Assembly (NCBI RefSeq): GCF_904848585.1
Contig: NZ_CAJHCR010000020.1
Location: 58,566-122,565, forward strand
Length of the DNA stretch: 64,000 bases
Source: Paraburkholderia kirstenboschensis
GTDB taxonomy: Bacteria > Pseudomonadota > Gammaproteobacteria > Burkholderiales > Burkholderiaceae
Direction: 5' to 3'
How positions within the stretch are numbered: the first letter of the stretch is position 1; the number at the start of each line of letters is the position of its first letter. The notes under the pieces were generated by a model. It did not search any database. It saw only the letters and a program-made list of their open reading frames with translations, and had not been told where the DNA came from. The translations under genes were made by a program, and so were the position numbers. Shown here one piece after another: positions 45,538-55,117 of this stretch.

Positions 45538-46651
45538 CCCATCTCCGACGCGCCGGGCGCACATTGCGCTGCTGGTGATCGCAGCGGCCGGCGTCGTCTC
45601 CGCGATCTCCGCCTGCCACTCATCGAGTGCTGCCGATGCTTCCGCATCCGATGCTTCGGCAGACAAAACGACCGTGTCGGTGAAGACCATAGATCCGCAG
45701 CGTGCGGCGATCGCTCAACCTGTGCACGCGTATGGCATCGTCGCGGCGTCGGCCTCCAATGTCACCACGATCAATCTGCCCTATACCGCCCGCATCGTGC
45801 AGATGCGCGTGCAGCCGGGACAGAGCGTGACGCGCGGTACGCCGCTTTTCGTCGTGCAAGCCGATCCGGCAGCCGTGCTCGCCGCGAGTCAGGCCAAAGG
45901 CACCGTCGCGCTGGCACAAGGCGAACTCGCCCGCACGCAGTCTTTGTTCGACAAGGGGCTCGCCACGCAATCGCAACTCGCGGCCGCGCACAAGTCGCTA
46001 GAGGACGCGCAGCAGGCACTCGCCGCACAAAACCAGAGCGGCGTCGCAAGCGGAAACAAGATCGTGACGGCGCCGTTCGACGGCGTAGTGCTCCAGACTT
46101 CGGTCGCGCAAGGAGACCAGGTCCAGGCGGGTGCGGCGTTCCTGCAACTCGCCGGCGGCAACGGCAAGGACATGCACACGAATGTCATGCTCGGCGTTGA
46201 ACCGTCGGATGCGGCCGCGATTCACGCCGGTGACGTGGTGGCGGTGCACGGGCTCTCAGCCTCGCTCGCCCGAACCGCAGTGGATGGCCGCGTCGTGCTG
46301 GTGGGCGCCTCGATCGATCCGCAGAGCCAGCTTGTCGACGTCGGGGCGAACGTGCCGCTCGATCAAAGCGCGTTCATTCCGGGCACGCGCGTCAGCGCCG
46401 ACATCGCTACGCGAAATGGCACGCACTGGATCGTGCCGCGCTCCGCCGTGCTGAAGGACGATAAAGGCACGTACGTCTTCCAGATCGACGCGCAGAACAA
46501 GGCACGGCGCGTCGCCGTTGCGATCCAGGTCGAAAGCGGTGACCGATACGGCGTGGACGGTCCACTCGACCCGGGCAGGAGTCTCGTGATCAGCGGCAAC
46601 TATGAGCTGGAAGACGGCATGGCGGTGCAAACCGGTGGAGGCGCACCGTAA
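45527..46651 (+). CDS. RND efflux periplasmic adaptor lipoprotein
   Basis: A 374-residue membrane-fusion protein. The signal ends in a lipobox (AISAC, residue 30). A lipoyl half motif (ARIVQMRVQPGQSVTRGTPLFVV) is followed by a helical hairpin of about 70 residues. The second lipoyl half is NKIVTAPFDGVVLQTSVAQGDQV. A beta-barrel and the C-terminal domain (IVPRSAVLKDDKGTYVF) complete it. The start at 45527 is fixed by the signal peptide, although the frame is open upstream. It bridges the inner-membrane pump and the outer-membrane duct. Confidence 0.93.
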   Translation: MRNSPSPTRRAHIALLVIAAAGVVSAISACHSSSAADASASDASADKTTVSVKTIDPQRAAIAQPVHAYGIVAASASNVTTINLPYTARIVQMRVQPGQSVTRGTPLFVVQADPAAVLAASQAKGTVALAQGELARTQSLFDKGLATQSQLAAAHKSLEDAQQALAAQNQSGVASGNKIVTAPFDGVVLQTSVAQGDQVQAGAAFLQLAGGNGKDMHTNVMLGVEPSDAAAIHAGDVVAVHGLSASLARTAVDGRVVLVGASIDPQSQLVDVGANVPLDQSAFIPGTRVSADIATRNGTHWIVPRSAVLKDDKGTYVFQIDAQNKARRVAVAIQVESGDRYGVDGPLDPGRSLVISGNYELEDGMAVQTGGGAP

Positions 46652-49600
46652 TGAATTTTGGTCAATGGATGCAGAAGCACCGGCGCTCGCTGCTCTTTGT
46701 AATCGCCCTGCTGGCGATTGCGGGCGCCATCAGTGCCTTCAGGTTGCCGATTTCGCTGTTCCCGAACGTCGCGTTTCCTCGCGCGGTCGTCTCTCTCGAT
46801 GCAGGCGACCGCCCCGCCGAGCAGATGGCCACGCTCGTGACTATGCCCGTTGAAGAAGCGCTACGCCGTGTGCCCAACGTGCTCGACGTCCAATCGAAAA
46901 CCAGCCGTGGCTCCGCGGAAATCTCGCTCAACTTCAGCTGGGGCACCGACATGGCGCAAGCCACGCTGCAGGCCCAGTCGGCTATCAGCGAAATTCTCGC
47001 CACACTGCCCCAGGGCACCTCGATGCAGGTGCGCCGAATGGACCCCACCGTGTTCCCGGTGCTGGCTTATAGCCTGACGTCGAAAGACCAGTCGCTCTCG
47101 GCGTTGCACGACCTGGCGCAGTTCCAGATGCGCCCGCTGCTCTCTTCGGTGGCGGGCGTGGCGCGCGTGGACGTGACAGGCGGCGCGCAGGACGAACTCG
47201 AAGTCGCGATCGATCCTGCCCGGCTCGCTTCGTACAAGCTCTCGCTTGCCGATGTGTCGAAAGCGATTGGCGCAAGCAATGTGCTAATGGCAAACGGCCG
47301 CATTGAAGACCACTACAAGCTGTATCTCGTCATTGCCGATGCCACGATCACACAGCTCGACGAACTGCGTAGCGTCGTCGTGTCGGCAAACGGCGCCACG
47401 CAGATTCGCCTCGGCGACATCGCGACTGTGCGACGCGGCGTCGTGCCCCAATGGATGCGCGTGACCGCCGACGGCAAGGAAGCGGTTCTCATCAACGTCT
47501 ATCAACAGCCTGGCGCGAACAGCGTGGCAATGGCCAAAGCAATTCGGGCGAGACTCGCGGACTTCCAGCACCAGATGCCGCGAGGCGTGCATCTGTCCAA
47601 CTGGTACGATCAAAGCGAACTCGTGATCGCCTCGGCGACCAGCGTACGCGACGCGATCATGATCGGCGTCGTTCTGGCTGCGTTGACGCTTTTCTTCTTC
47701 CTGCGCAACTGGAAGATCACAGCAATTGCCGTAGCACTCGTGCCGGTTGTCATGGCAGCAACCATCCTGCTGCTCCAGGTATTCGGCATGGGCTTCAACA
47801 TCATGACGCTCGGCGGCATGGCCGCAGCGGTCGGGCTCGTGATCGACGACGCAATCGTGATGATCGAACATATCGTGCGACGCATGCGCGAGGGCGGCGC
47901 CCGCGCCTTTCATGGCCGCGTGATGGCCGCGGCGCTCGAATTCACACGGCCGCTTGCCGGGTCGTCGGCGGCGACGTTGATCATCTTCGTGCCGCTCGCA
48001 TTCCTCTCGGGCGTCACCGGTGCTTTTTTCAAGGCACTGTCGATCACGATGGCGAGCGCCCTCTTCATTTCCTTTCTGGTCACGTGGCTCGCGGTGCCGA
48101 TTCTGTGCGACCGTTGGCTCAAACCGAAAGACGCCGAGGAACACCGCGAAACACGCTTTGCCTCGTGGATGAACCGGCGCTACGCAATACTCGTCGAGCG
48201 CGTCACTGAACGGCCCGTCCTGGTGTTGTTGGGTGTCTTACCGCTCGTCGCGGTGGCCGCGTTCGCCTTCACGCGCGTGGGCAGCGGCTTCATGCCCAGT
48301 ATGGACGAAGGCGGCTTCGTGCTCGACTACCACACGCAGCCGGGCACTTCCATCAGCGAGACAGACCGCCTCATGAAGCAGGTGGAGCGCATCATTCAGG
48401 CGAATCGGAACGTCGCGACGTATTCGCGGCGCACGGGCGCGGGTCTCGGCGGTGATCTGAACGAGCCCAACAAGGGCGACTTCTTTGTGCGACTCAAATC
48501 CGGCAAGCGAGAGCCCATCGACACCGTGATGGAAGAGATCCGATCGAAGGTCGAGACGCAGGTGCCCGGCGTCAATGTCGAACTCGCGCAGCTCATGGAA
48601 GATCTGATCGGCGACCTGACGGCAGTCCCGCAACCAGTCCAGATCAAGATTTATTCCGACGACCAGAACACGCTCGATACAACCGCACGCAAGGTTGCCG
48701 CACGAATCGGCAAGATCCAGGGCGTGGTGGACGTGAATGACGGCATCAACCCGGCGGGCGACGCACTCGAATTGCACATACGACCCGAAGCCGCTGCCGC
48801 CGAGGGCATGGATCCGCAATCGATCGCGCAGGCCGTTTCCGACATGGTCGAGGGTAACGTAGCGACGCAGTACCAGAATGGGCCGAAAACGGTCGGCGTG
48901 CGGGTGCGCGTGATGGGCGCGACCAGTTTGACCGACACGCAACTGGGCCAGCTACAGATACGCGCCCCGGACGGACACCTATTCGCGCTGAATCGCGTGG
49001 CGGAGCAGATCACCGTGACGGGGCAGCCGGAAATCAGTCGCGACAATCTCAAGCGCATGGTCGCGGTGACGGCGCGCATCGACGGACGGGATCTCGGCTC
49101 CACCATCGCCGACGTACAAAAGTCACTCAGCGATAAAAGCCTGTTGCCGGACGGCGTCTACTACGAACTGGGCGGCTTGTATCAGCAGCAGCAGATCGCG
49201 TTCAAAGGCTTGCTGACCGTGTTCGGCGCGGCGATCGCACTGGTGTTCGGGCTGCTGCTGTTTCTATATGAGCGCTTCCGTGTGGCGCTGGCGGTTATGG
49301 CCATGCCGTTACTTGCGGCGGGCGCTGTGTTTATCGGCCTATGGATCACCGGCATCGAACTCAATATCTCCGCCATGATGGGAATGACGATGATTATCGG
49401 CATCGTGACCGAGGTGGCGATTTTCTATGTGTCGGAATTGCAAGGACTCAGTCGCGAAGACGAGTTGCCGTTCGCGGAGGCGTTGACCGCTGCCGGACGT
49501 AATCGCCTGCGGCCCATCGCAATGACGACCATCGCGGCGATTCTTGCACTGCTGCCGCTCGCCTTTGCGCTTGGTCAGGGATCGGCCATGCAGCAGCCGC

Positions 49601-49701
49601 TGGCGATTGCGATCATCTCCGGGCTGATTGTCCAGTTGCCGCTGGTGTTGCTGTTGCTGCCGGTGTTGCTGAAGTTGCTGATGAAGAAGCAGGCGATATA
49701 A
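46651..49701 (+). CDS. RND efflux pump, inner-membrane permease
   Basis: A 1016-residue proton-driven pump with 12 helices. TM1 (LLFVIALLAIAGAISAFRLPISLFP) and two large periplasmic loops are typical. The proton-relay pair is the Asp-Asp in GLVIDDAIVMIEHIVRRM, near residue 400. NISAMMGMTMIIGIVTEVAIFYVSE corresponds to the second half's TM10. The overlap TAATG with the adaptor gene shows coupling. The substrate is not evident: it has drug-pump (HAE) features, but the branch is distant from AcrB. Expression is probably set by the divergent two-component system. Confidence 0.94.
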   Translation: MNFGQWMQKHRRSLLFVIALLAIAGAISAFRLPISLFPNVAFPRAVVSLDAGDRPAEQMATLVTMPVEEALRRVPNVLDVQSKTSRGSAEISLNFSWGTDMAQATLQAQSAISEILATLPQGTSMQVRRMDPTVFPVLAYSLTSKDQSLSALHDLAQFQMRPLLSSVAGVARVDVTGGAQDELEVAIDPARLASYKLSLADVSKAIGASNVLMANGRIEDHYKLYLVIADATITQLDELRSVVVSANGATQIRLGDIATVRRGVVPQWMRVTADGKEAVLINVYQQPGANSVAMAKAIRARLADFQHQMPRGVHLSNWYDQSELVIASATSVRDAIMIGVVLAALTLFFFLRNWKITAIAVALVPVVMAATILLLQVFGMGFNIMTLGGMAAAVGLVIDDAIVMIEHIVRRMREGGARAFHGRVMAAALEFTRPLAGSSAATLIIFVPLAFLSGVTGAFFKALSITMASALFISFLVTWLAVPILCDRWLKPKDAEEHRETRFASWMNRRYAILVERVTERPVLVLLGVLPLVAVAAFAFTRVGSGFMPSMDEGGFVLDYHTQPGTSISETDRLMKQVERIIQANRNVATYSRRTGAGLGGDLNEPNKGDFFVRLKSGKREPIDTVMEEIRSKVETQVPGVNVELAQLMEDLIGDLTAVPQPVQIKIYSDDQNTLDTTARKVAARIGKIQGVVDVNDGINPAGDALELHIRPEAAAAEGMDPQSIAQAVSDMVEGNVATQYQNGPKTVGVRVRVMGATSLTDTQLGQLQIRAPDGHLFALNRVAEQITVTGQPEISRDNLKRMVAVTARIDGRDLGSTIADVQKSLSDKSLLPDGVYYELGGLYQQQQIAFKGLLTVFGAAIALVFGLLLFLYERFRVALAVMAMPLLAAGAVFIGLWITGIELNISAMMGMTMIIGIVTEVAIFYVSELQGLSREDELPFAEALTAAGRNRLRPIAMTTIAAILALLPLAFALGQGSAMQQPLAIAIISGLIVQLPLVLLLLPVLLKLLMKKQAI

Positions 49702-50316
49702 GTTCGGACTGGGTAAGAGCCCCATGCCGATCAGCGCTCGCCCCATCACTCAACGCGCGATCGACGGTCGAGGCGGGATGGCCATCAATCTTGCCATCGC
49801 CGACCGGCGAATCGACAAGCGCCGCGGACTACGCCGTCTCATGGCGCGCCCGCTCCGCTACGATGATCAGAGCGCCGACTTTGCGATTGCTGCCGTGCAC
49901 GCACTTGCCCATCGCGAGTTCCATGTCGTGGTTCGCGGCACCGGCTTCAAGCGGCACACGAGGGCGATGGCGGGCCTGTCGCGGGCCGACATGCCAAAAT
50001 CAGTTGAAAATGGCCGCGGTGCGGATCGGAGAAGTTCGGCACGGCGGCCGAAAAGCGGCTCGAGCACACTGGCGCCGACCTTCGTACGTGACACAGCGCG
50101 TATCGGCGTCGCCACGTGGGACTGCACATCCGCTTCGCGCAGGACATCGTTGAGGCAGTGGCGGCCGAGGCGTCACCCACCACGTTGTGCGGTACCGTGC
50201 ACCCGCTGCGTGTGACGGTGAACGTGCCAAACGCGGCACTCGACGTTGTGCCTGTGCTGATTTGTGACACGGCAAGCCGCACACCTCTCCTGACGAACTC
50301 CTTCACATACCTTGCG
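49702..50316. other. Stretch with open frames but no recognised gene
   Basis: Frames of 120-163 codons are open on the plus strand from 49724, but none shows a domain or a ribosome site. The reading is arginine-rich, as GC-rich non-coding sequence often is. It may be a decayed gene. Confidence 0.3.
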
Positions 50317-50919
50317 ATGACAAAACTCGAAGCGCTCAACCATGCTCTCTTTTTAATGATAAACGGCACCGCGTCGACGCCGACATGGCAAATCGCCGTC
50401 ACACTGCTGATCGCGGACTACCTGATCTATCTGATTCCAGCGCTGCTCGTTGGCATGTGGCTCTCAGGCGACGACGAGCAGCGCAGTCTAGCTATCCGAG
50501 CGTGCTTGGTCGCGATGCTTGGCGCAGGAGCGAATCAGCTCATCGCGCTTGGCTGGCAGCATCCCCGGCCATTGACGATCGGACTCGGCCATACCTTCCT
50601 GCCGCACTCGCCAGACTCGTCCTTTCCAAGCGATCACGCGACGGTGTTCGCCGGCGTCGCTTTGACGCTGCTGTTGGGCGGTTTGCGACGACTCGGAGGA
50701 CTCGCCCTGTTCGTCGGCGCCGCAGTGGCTTGGGCTCGCGTATTTGTGGGCGTGCATTTTCCGCTGGACATGGTGGGGGCCATTGTTGTCGCATGCCTGG
50801 CCTACGCGCTAATCACGCCGCTCTGGCGAATCGGCGGCAGGTCCGTGACACTCTTGGCGATCGGGCTGTATCGCAAGCTGCTCACAAGACCGATTGCCCT
50901 CGGCTGGCTGCGCCGCTGA
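50317..50919 (+). CDS. PAP2-family undecaprenyl-diphosphatase (BcrC-like)
   Basis: A 200-residue membrane phosphatase. WQHPRPLTIGLGHTFLPH gives the first part, DSSFPSDHATVFAGVALTLL the catalytic-His motif, and WARVFVGVHFPLDMVGAIVV the third motif with His and Asp. The N-terminus LEALNHALFLMINGTASTP is typical of BcrC-like enzymes, which recycle the C55 lipid carrier in wall synthesis and add bacitracin tolerance. The ATG at 50317 gives the family start; upstream codons in the same frame do not fit. No strong ribosome site is seen. Confidence 0.9.
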   Translation: MTKLEALNHALFLMINGTASTPTWQIAVTLLIADYLIYLIPALLVGMWLSGDDEQRSLAIRACLVAMLGAGANQLIALGWQHPRPLTIGLGHTFLPHSPDSSFPSDHATVFAGVALTLLLGGLRRLGGLALFVGAAVAWARVFVGVHFPLDMVGAIVVACLAYALITPLWRIGGRSVTLLAIGLYRKLLTRPIALGWLRR

Positions 50920-51815
50920 TCGACCGATGCAGATTCACCACTACTTTAATTCTTCCGAGTTTGACCGCTCCATCATGACGCCGCCCGTCGACGGCGTTTG
51001 TTCGATACGCGACCGGTCGACGATGGCAAAACAAGCTGTTTTGTCAGGCGACTGTGTCAAGGCGCCGCAGTACATCGCGGAATGCCGAAACACCCGAGCG
51101 CTGTGATCAGTCTCGACAATCAAGTCCGCCGTCGGGCCGGCCAGCGGATGGTCTGATTATATTGTCAAGGTTCGACGCTGGGCGCCGACAGCGTGCGGTA
51201 AAAAGAAAAACGTGAAGCTCCGCTCATCGCGGAAGCATTCGGGTAAAGCCGACGTTCCGGTAGAGTCGCAACAAGTTGCCAACAAGTCCGCGTTTGCGAA
51301 ACGCGCCGTTGCGGATTGAACACTGCCAGATAGACCTCCGCGAATCGGGCTTGCAGGTCCGGAAATCAAAGATCCGTCATGAATTCGGTCATGTGGCCGT
51401 CAACGCCGGCCCCTCAAGTGAGCCGTTGCCGGGATTACATGCCAGTGTATAACGTCAGCGTGCAGGCGCATGGGCGCGTTCTGGGCATCACATAATATCC
51501 AGTACAGACTGATGGCCCTGCGTCCTGCCCATCATGGCGAGAGTAATGCAAAGTCGCGCACCGCCCGCTGTCCGCGAGGCGTGGGCAAAATTCCCTTGAC
51601 GGGTCACCGCTTCACGAAGAGGTTGCGGTTACCTGACCCCGGCTTCCTCTGGTTCGCGAGATAACGGGCAACCGATCGCTATGGTTTCTGTTCCCGTCAT
51701 CCATAATTCGAATTTGTCGGCTACTGGTACGCCGGGCCGCCAAAACTGGGACAGGAACTGTATGATGCGATGCACTGCGCGGCGACCCGGAATAAGCGCC
51801 GCAACTGAAGTCGGG
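50920..51815. other. Long gene-free stretch
   Basis: Nothing recognisable was found on either strand over nearly 900 bp. It lies between the PAP2 gene and the small secreted protein and probably consists of decayed sequence plus the latter's promoter. Confidence 0.35.
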
Positions 51816-52253
51816 ATGTTGACGCATAGGCGTCCAGCTCGACAGATGCGACTCTTGCTTGCCGTTGCCGCGGTCGTTGCGGCCTCCGGCACGGAGGCCG
51901 CCGCCGACTGGGTTCGGGTCGCCTCGAGTCCGGACGTGCAGATCTTCGTGCACGCTGGAACGCTGGCGAAAGATTCGCGTGGCTTCGTCAGCGTCTGGAC
52001 GAAAACTGTCTATGCGGTGCCGCAGACCGCGGTTGGGATCCGGTATGCGGCCGACATGACGCGCTTCGTGCTGGACTGCGCCGACGCGCGTTACGGCGTT
52101 GCCGGCGGCAAGTTCCTCGACGCCCGCGGTAATGTGCTGCGCCAGTTCGACGAGCCGGCTGGCGAACTTCAGCCGATTCCCGTGGCAACAGGCATCGACG
52201 CCATCGCGAAGGCTGTCTGCACCGTGGACGGCGAGACCGCGCCGGGCAAATAG
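51816..52253 (+). CDS. Small secreted protein, surface-adhesin E-like
   Basis: A protein of about 145 residues with a signal peptide (MRLLLAVAAVVAASGTEAAA, from the ATG at 51846 or ten codons earlier at 51816). The mature part starts DWVRVASSPDVQIFVHAGTLAKDSRGFVSVWTKTVY, the pattern of the adhesin-E/CNP-like fold, and has two cysteines (in LDCADA and AVCTVDG) that can pair. Its function in this group is not known. It stands alone between gene-free stretches. Confidence 0.7.
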   Translation: MLTHRRPARQMRLLLAVAAVVAASGTEAAADWVRVASSPDVQIFVHAGTLAKDSRGFVSVWTKTVYAVPQTAVGIRYAADMTRFVLDCADARYGVAGGKFLDARGNVLRQFDEPAGELQPIPVATGIDAIAKAVCTVDGETAPGK

Positions 52254-52789
52254 TGCGCCCCTGCGAGGCGAGATAGCATGCGATCGACGCTGTGCCGGTC
52301 AGCGCGCTTGACATCGCCAGCCTTCATGGGAGCATGCACCTGGTTCGTCAGTCCCTGCGTATATGCGGTTGAAGCGCCGCTTGGCGGCGCCCTCGGGGCG
52401 TTGGACCGTGCGTCTGGCTGTAAATTTGCTGATTATCGAGCGACGACAACAATCCCCGCATGATCAGGAGGCTAAAGGGCAATCCCAGAAGCGCATGTGC
52501 ATTGTCGATGCGGACAATGGTTTATGCCGGGAGATCACCCGGCGGTAGTTCAAAGAGGCGCGGCGTGATCCGTCGCGACGCCACCAGGACGTATATCGGC
52601 GGACGGGTGTCTTTGAGCCGAATCTGCAAGCCGGGCGCGACTTACCGGGTTGCCCCTGCATTCCCTCCGCAGTGCGGAGACAGTCTTCACGTCGGCCCTA
52701 TCAGTTTCAACACAACTACCCGGCCAGGCTTCCAGGAGTGCCCGTTTCACACGGCCAGCGCTGAGGTCTCCCGCGTCTGGCGCCAGCCG
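52254..52789. other. Gene-free stretch before the SET-domain gene
   Basis: Only short arginine-rich frames without domains are present. No repeat or terminator stands out. Confidence 0.3.
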
Positions 52790-53326
52790 TTATCCGCTCG
52801 TCAGGTCCAGCATCGAGCCCGTGCACTTCTTCGCCCCGCATCGGCAAGCATAGTCAGCGGCCAATTCGGGCGTGATCGCCTCGCCGATCGTGAGTCTATA
52901 GGCGATAAAAAGCTCGTCGCCCGCCTCCACGTTTCTGATCGTCTCGATGAAAACCCGCCCCCGCGCGTCCTCGATCGCCTCACAGTTCGGCTGGCAGGAG
53001 TGGTTCAGCCAGCGGGCGCTGTTGCCTCCGATGCTGCCGTCAATCACGCGCCCGTCAGCCAGCCCGAAGATGAAGGTGTGACCGGGCACGCCGGAACGCC
53101 GCTGCCGGGCTGATGCCTGCCGCCACGAAGTTACCTCACCGCGGTATTCCAAGATCCGCTGGCCGGCGCCAATCGCCTGCAGTGCGAAGACGCCGCGGCC
53201 ATGCACAGATGATTTCCTGACTGTCACGCGCCGCACTTCTCGCTCCGGGTCTATGTTGGAGGGTGGGAGCACATCGACCAGCCGCTGAAACGTAGCTCGA
53301 ACACGCCGGTTTCGCCGGACGGGCAT
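52790..53326 (-). CDS. SET-domain protein (lysine methyltransferase fold)
   Basis: About 178 residues from the ATG at 53326. The SET domain is complete: KSSVHGRGVFALQAIGAGQRILEYRGEV, then GGNSARWLNHSCQPNCEA (the NHSC pseudoknot), then GDELFIAYRL. A post-SET Cys motif, YACRCGAKKCTGSML, follows. The substrate of such bacterial proteins is rarely known; some modify histone-like or ribosomal proteins. The frame is open up to 53425, and the start is uncertain because no ribosome site is clear. Confidence 0.85.
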   Translation of the reverse strand: MPVRRNRRVRATFQRLVDVLPPSNIDPEREVRRVTVRKSSVHGRGVFALQAIGAGQRILEYRGEVTSWRQASARQRRSGVPGHTFIFGLADGRVIDGSIGGNSARWLNHSCQPNCEAIEDARGRVFIETIRNVEAGDELFIAYRLTIGEAITPELAADYACRCGAKKCTGSMLDLTSG

Positions 53327-53484
53327 GGCGCGGCTGCGCGGAAAGAGAGGCGCACACCCCGCCGTTTCGCGCGGGCCATCATCTGCGTGCGGCTCATGCC
53401 TGGCCAGCAATCCGACACGAAGCACGTCACAGTCCCGGACAGTGACTCATCGCGACGCCCTGAGGAATAGCTCGAGCGCATGGA

Positions 53485-53890
53485 CGCAAAGCTCTGCCGC
53501 GCAGGACGCCGAATTCGCCATCAACGGCACGCGGCATCCAGTTCGACGAACGCCGTGACCAGCGCGATCTCGGGGGTCACACTGAACCTGACTTCCGCAG
53601 CGGTTACGACTCCGGCGACCACGCAGACGCTGACCGTGGCAACCGACACGACGACGCAAGCCAGCACGAGCAACAATTTCGTGTCGCTCTATAGCACCGT
53701 CGTGACGACGATGGGCACGCTCGCGCAGTACACCTCTGGCACGACGACGCAAGACCCGTTGCTCGACGACTCCACGCTCAACACGATCAAGAATACGCTG
53801 GTTTCCACCATTGCAGGCGGTGTAAAGACGGCAGCACGACCGCGCGCTGAACTACCTAGGCGACCAACAAGTAATAGCGCGGAGAATCGC
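53485..53890 (+). pseudogene. fliD: Flagellar cap protein FliD, internal relic
   Basis: One frame reads AQDAEFAINGTR, then a shift near 53535 leads to NAVTSAISGVTLNLTSAAV, TQTLTVATDTTTQAS, NNFVSLYSTVVTTMGTLAQYT and LLDDSTLNTIKNTL. These are successive blocks of the central domain of FliD. The N-terminal and C-terminal coiled parts are absent and the frame breaks again near 53823. No other flagellar structural genes are nearby apart from the fliT-type gene directly after. Confidence 0.65.
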
Positions 53891-53892
53891 AA

Positions 53893-54246
53893 ATGGACCA
53901 ATCTGCCCCGATCGAGAAAGTGCTGGCGCTGACCGCCGAAATCGAGCACGCGACCGCGCTGGCTGACTGGCCCGAAAGCGCGCGACTTGCCGAGATCCGT
54001 TCGCCGCTCATCATGTCGCTCGATGCTCAGCAGGTGCAGGGCTCGTTTGACGTGATCCGCTCGATTGCCGTGCACAACGACGCGGTCTTCGCCGACGCGC
54101 AAACCACGCAGGTCGAATTGCGGGCCGATTACACGGCTGCCATGCGCCGCGGGAGCGTCGCGAATCAGTATTTGCAAGGAAAGGTCCCCTTGGCGTCTTG
54201 CCAGCGTTCGCAACGTCGTCGACGAGTGCCAACCACAAAAAGTTAA
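53893..54246 (+). pseudogene. fliT: Flagellar chaperone FliT, 3'-altered
   Basis: About 117 codons. MDQSAPIEKVLALTAEIEHATALADWPESARLAEIRSPLI resembles the N-terminal helices of Burkholderia-type FliT (about 105 residues), a chaperone for FliD. The match runs to DAQTTQVELRADYTAAMRRG. After that the residues become basic and read into the sorbosone dehydrogenase duplicate, so the natural C-terminus is lost. Its place after the fliD relic reflects the normal gene order. Confidence 0.6.
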
Positions 54247-54540
54247 TACGCACCTGTTCAAGCGTCTAGCTATCGCGATGGTTTTGCCGTTGGAGGAGGC
54301 ATGCGCCGTCGGTCCGTCAAGTTCGCGCGACACTGGTCCGGAAACTTCCCCCGCGCTTCCTGCTCCAGAATCAGCATTGATCCCGATGGTCAACATCGCG
54401 CCGGTTCAGACCCGCTCGCCGGGCTTCATGCCGAGCGCCCTCGCCAGCTTCGCCGTGATCGAGTTCGCGACTGGCTTTGCGCACCCACGCTGGCTTATAC
54501 GCTGCCCAACAGGGATGCCCGCGCGGTCAAGCCGCGTCCT
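54222..54540 (+). pseudogene. Broken second copy of the sorbosone dehydrogenase 5' end
   Basis: Plus-strand sequence matches the leader and first 90 codons of the gene at 26256. The start codon has become ACG, VLPLAAC has changed to VLPLEEAC, and a base is lost near 54497 (WLYTLP becomes WLIRCP). The match ends about 54515, and an hpnK relic on the other strand begins at 54540. Identity is high but clearly below that of a recent copy. Confidence 0.75.
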
Positions 54541-55117
54541 TGACCCGCGCGATCCAGAGTCTCAGCCACAGCGGCGCATTCGGCTCGAACGGCAAACGGA
54601 TCGCCTTCACGCCGAATTCGCGGCCAATCTCAACGGTCAAACCGAGCACCGTCGGATGAACATGAAAATGCTTGCGGCCGTTCACGTGATCGAGCACGAG
54701 CCCGTATTGGCGAACGCCTCGAACTGCGCGCGAATTTCGCGCGCTAGCTGCTCGGGTACATGCGGCAGAAAGAAGAACCAGACGCCGTCGCGGACCATGT
54801 TGTCGCCGAAGCGGCCATGCTCGTTCAGCAATGCCGCGATGCGGGTGCGCGGCAGTGCGGCGTCACCGTCCGCGAGCACCGGGTGCAGACCCACACGCAA
54901 ACGCGGCAACGCGTGGGCGCGCTCGACTGCGTCTGCCGCAGCGCGCACCGATCATGAGGTTGGCGGCGGTGAACACACCGTGGCGATGCGCCCGTTCCAC
55001 GGCCAGATTCACACGAGAATGCAGGCCGAAGTGATCGGCGGTGATGATCAACGCGCGGTACCTCGCGCGACGCGTTTTCAAAAAGCGCGACTCGACGATC
55101 TGAGACTCAGCGGCCAT
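54540..55117 (-). pseudogene. hpnK: HpnK-type hopanoid deacetylase (YdjC family), decayed
   Basis: Three frames on the minus strand join into one HpnK. From the ATG at 55117: ALIITADHFGLHSRVNLAVERAH. After a shift near 54950: AAADAVERAHALPRLRVGLH and DNMVRDGVWFFFLPHV. After a shift near 54700: LDHVNGRKHFHVHPTVLGLTVEIG up to WIARV, where it is cut at 54540. The DDFG motif has become DHFG. HpnK removes the acetyl group from N-acetylglucosaminyl bacteriohopanetetrol. It overlaps the upstream hpnI-like gene by 11 bases, showing the old operon. Confidence 0.75.

Noticed and set aside
47284..48144. A 286-codon minus-strand frame inside the RND pump gene
   Set aside because: Antisense to a clear pump gene, with a His- and Arg-rich reading and no recognisable family.
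49724..50215. A 163-codon frame between the RND and PAP2 genes
   Set aside because: No domain, no ribosome site and arginine-rich shadow composition. Kept as unassigned sequence.
52460..53113. A 217-codon plus-strand frame
   Set aside because: Mostly antisense to the SET-domain gene, with no ribosome site or domain.
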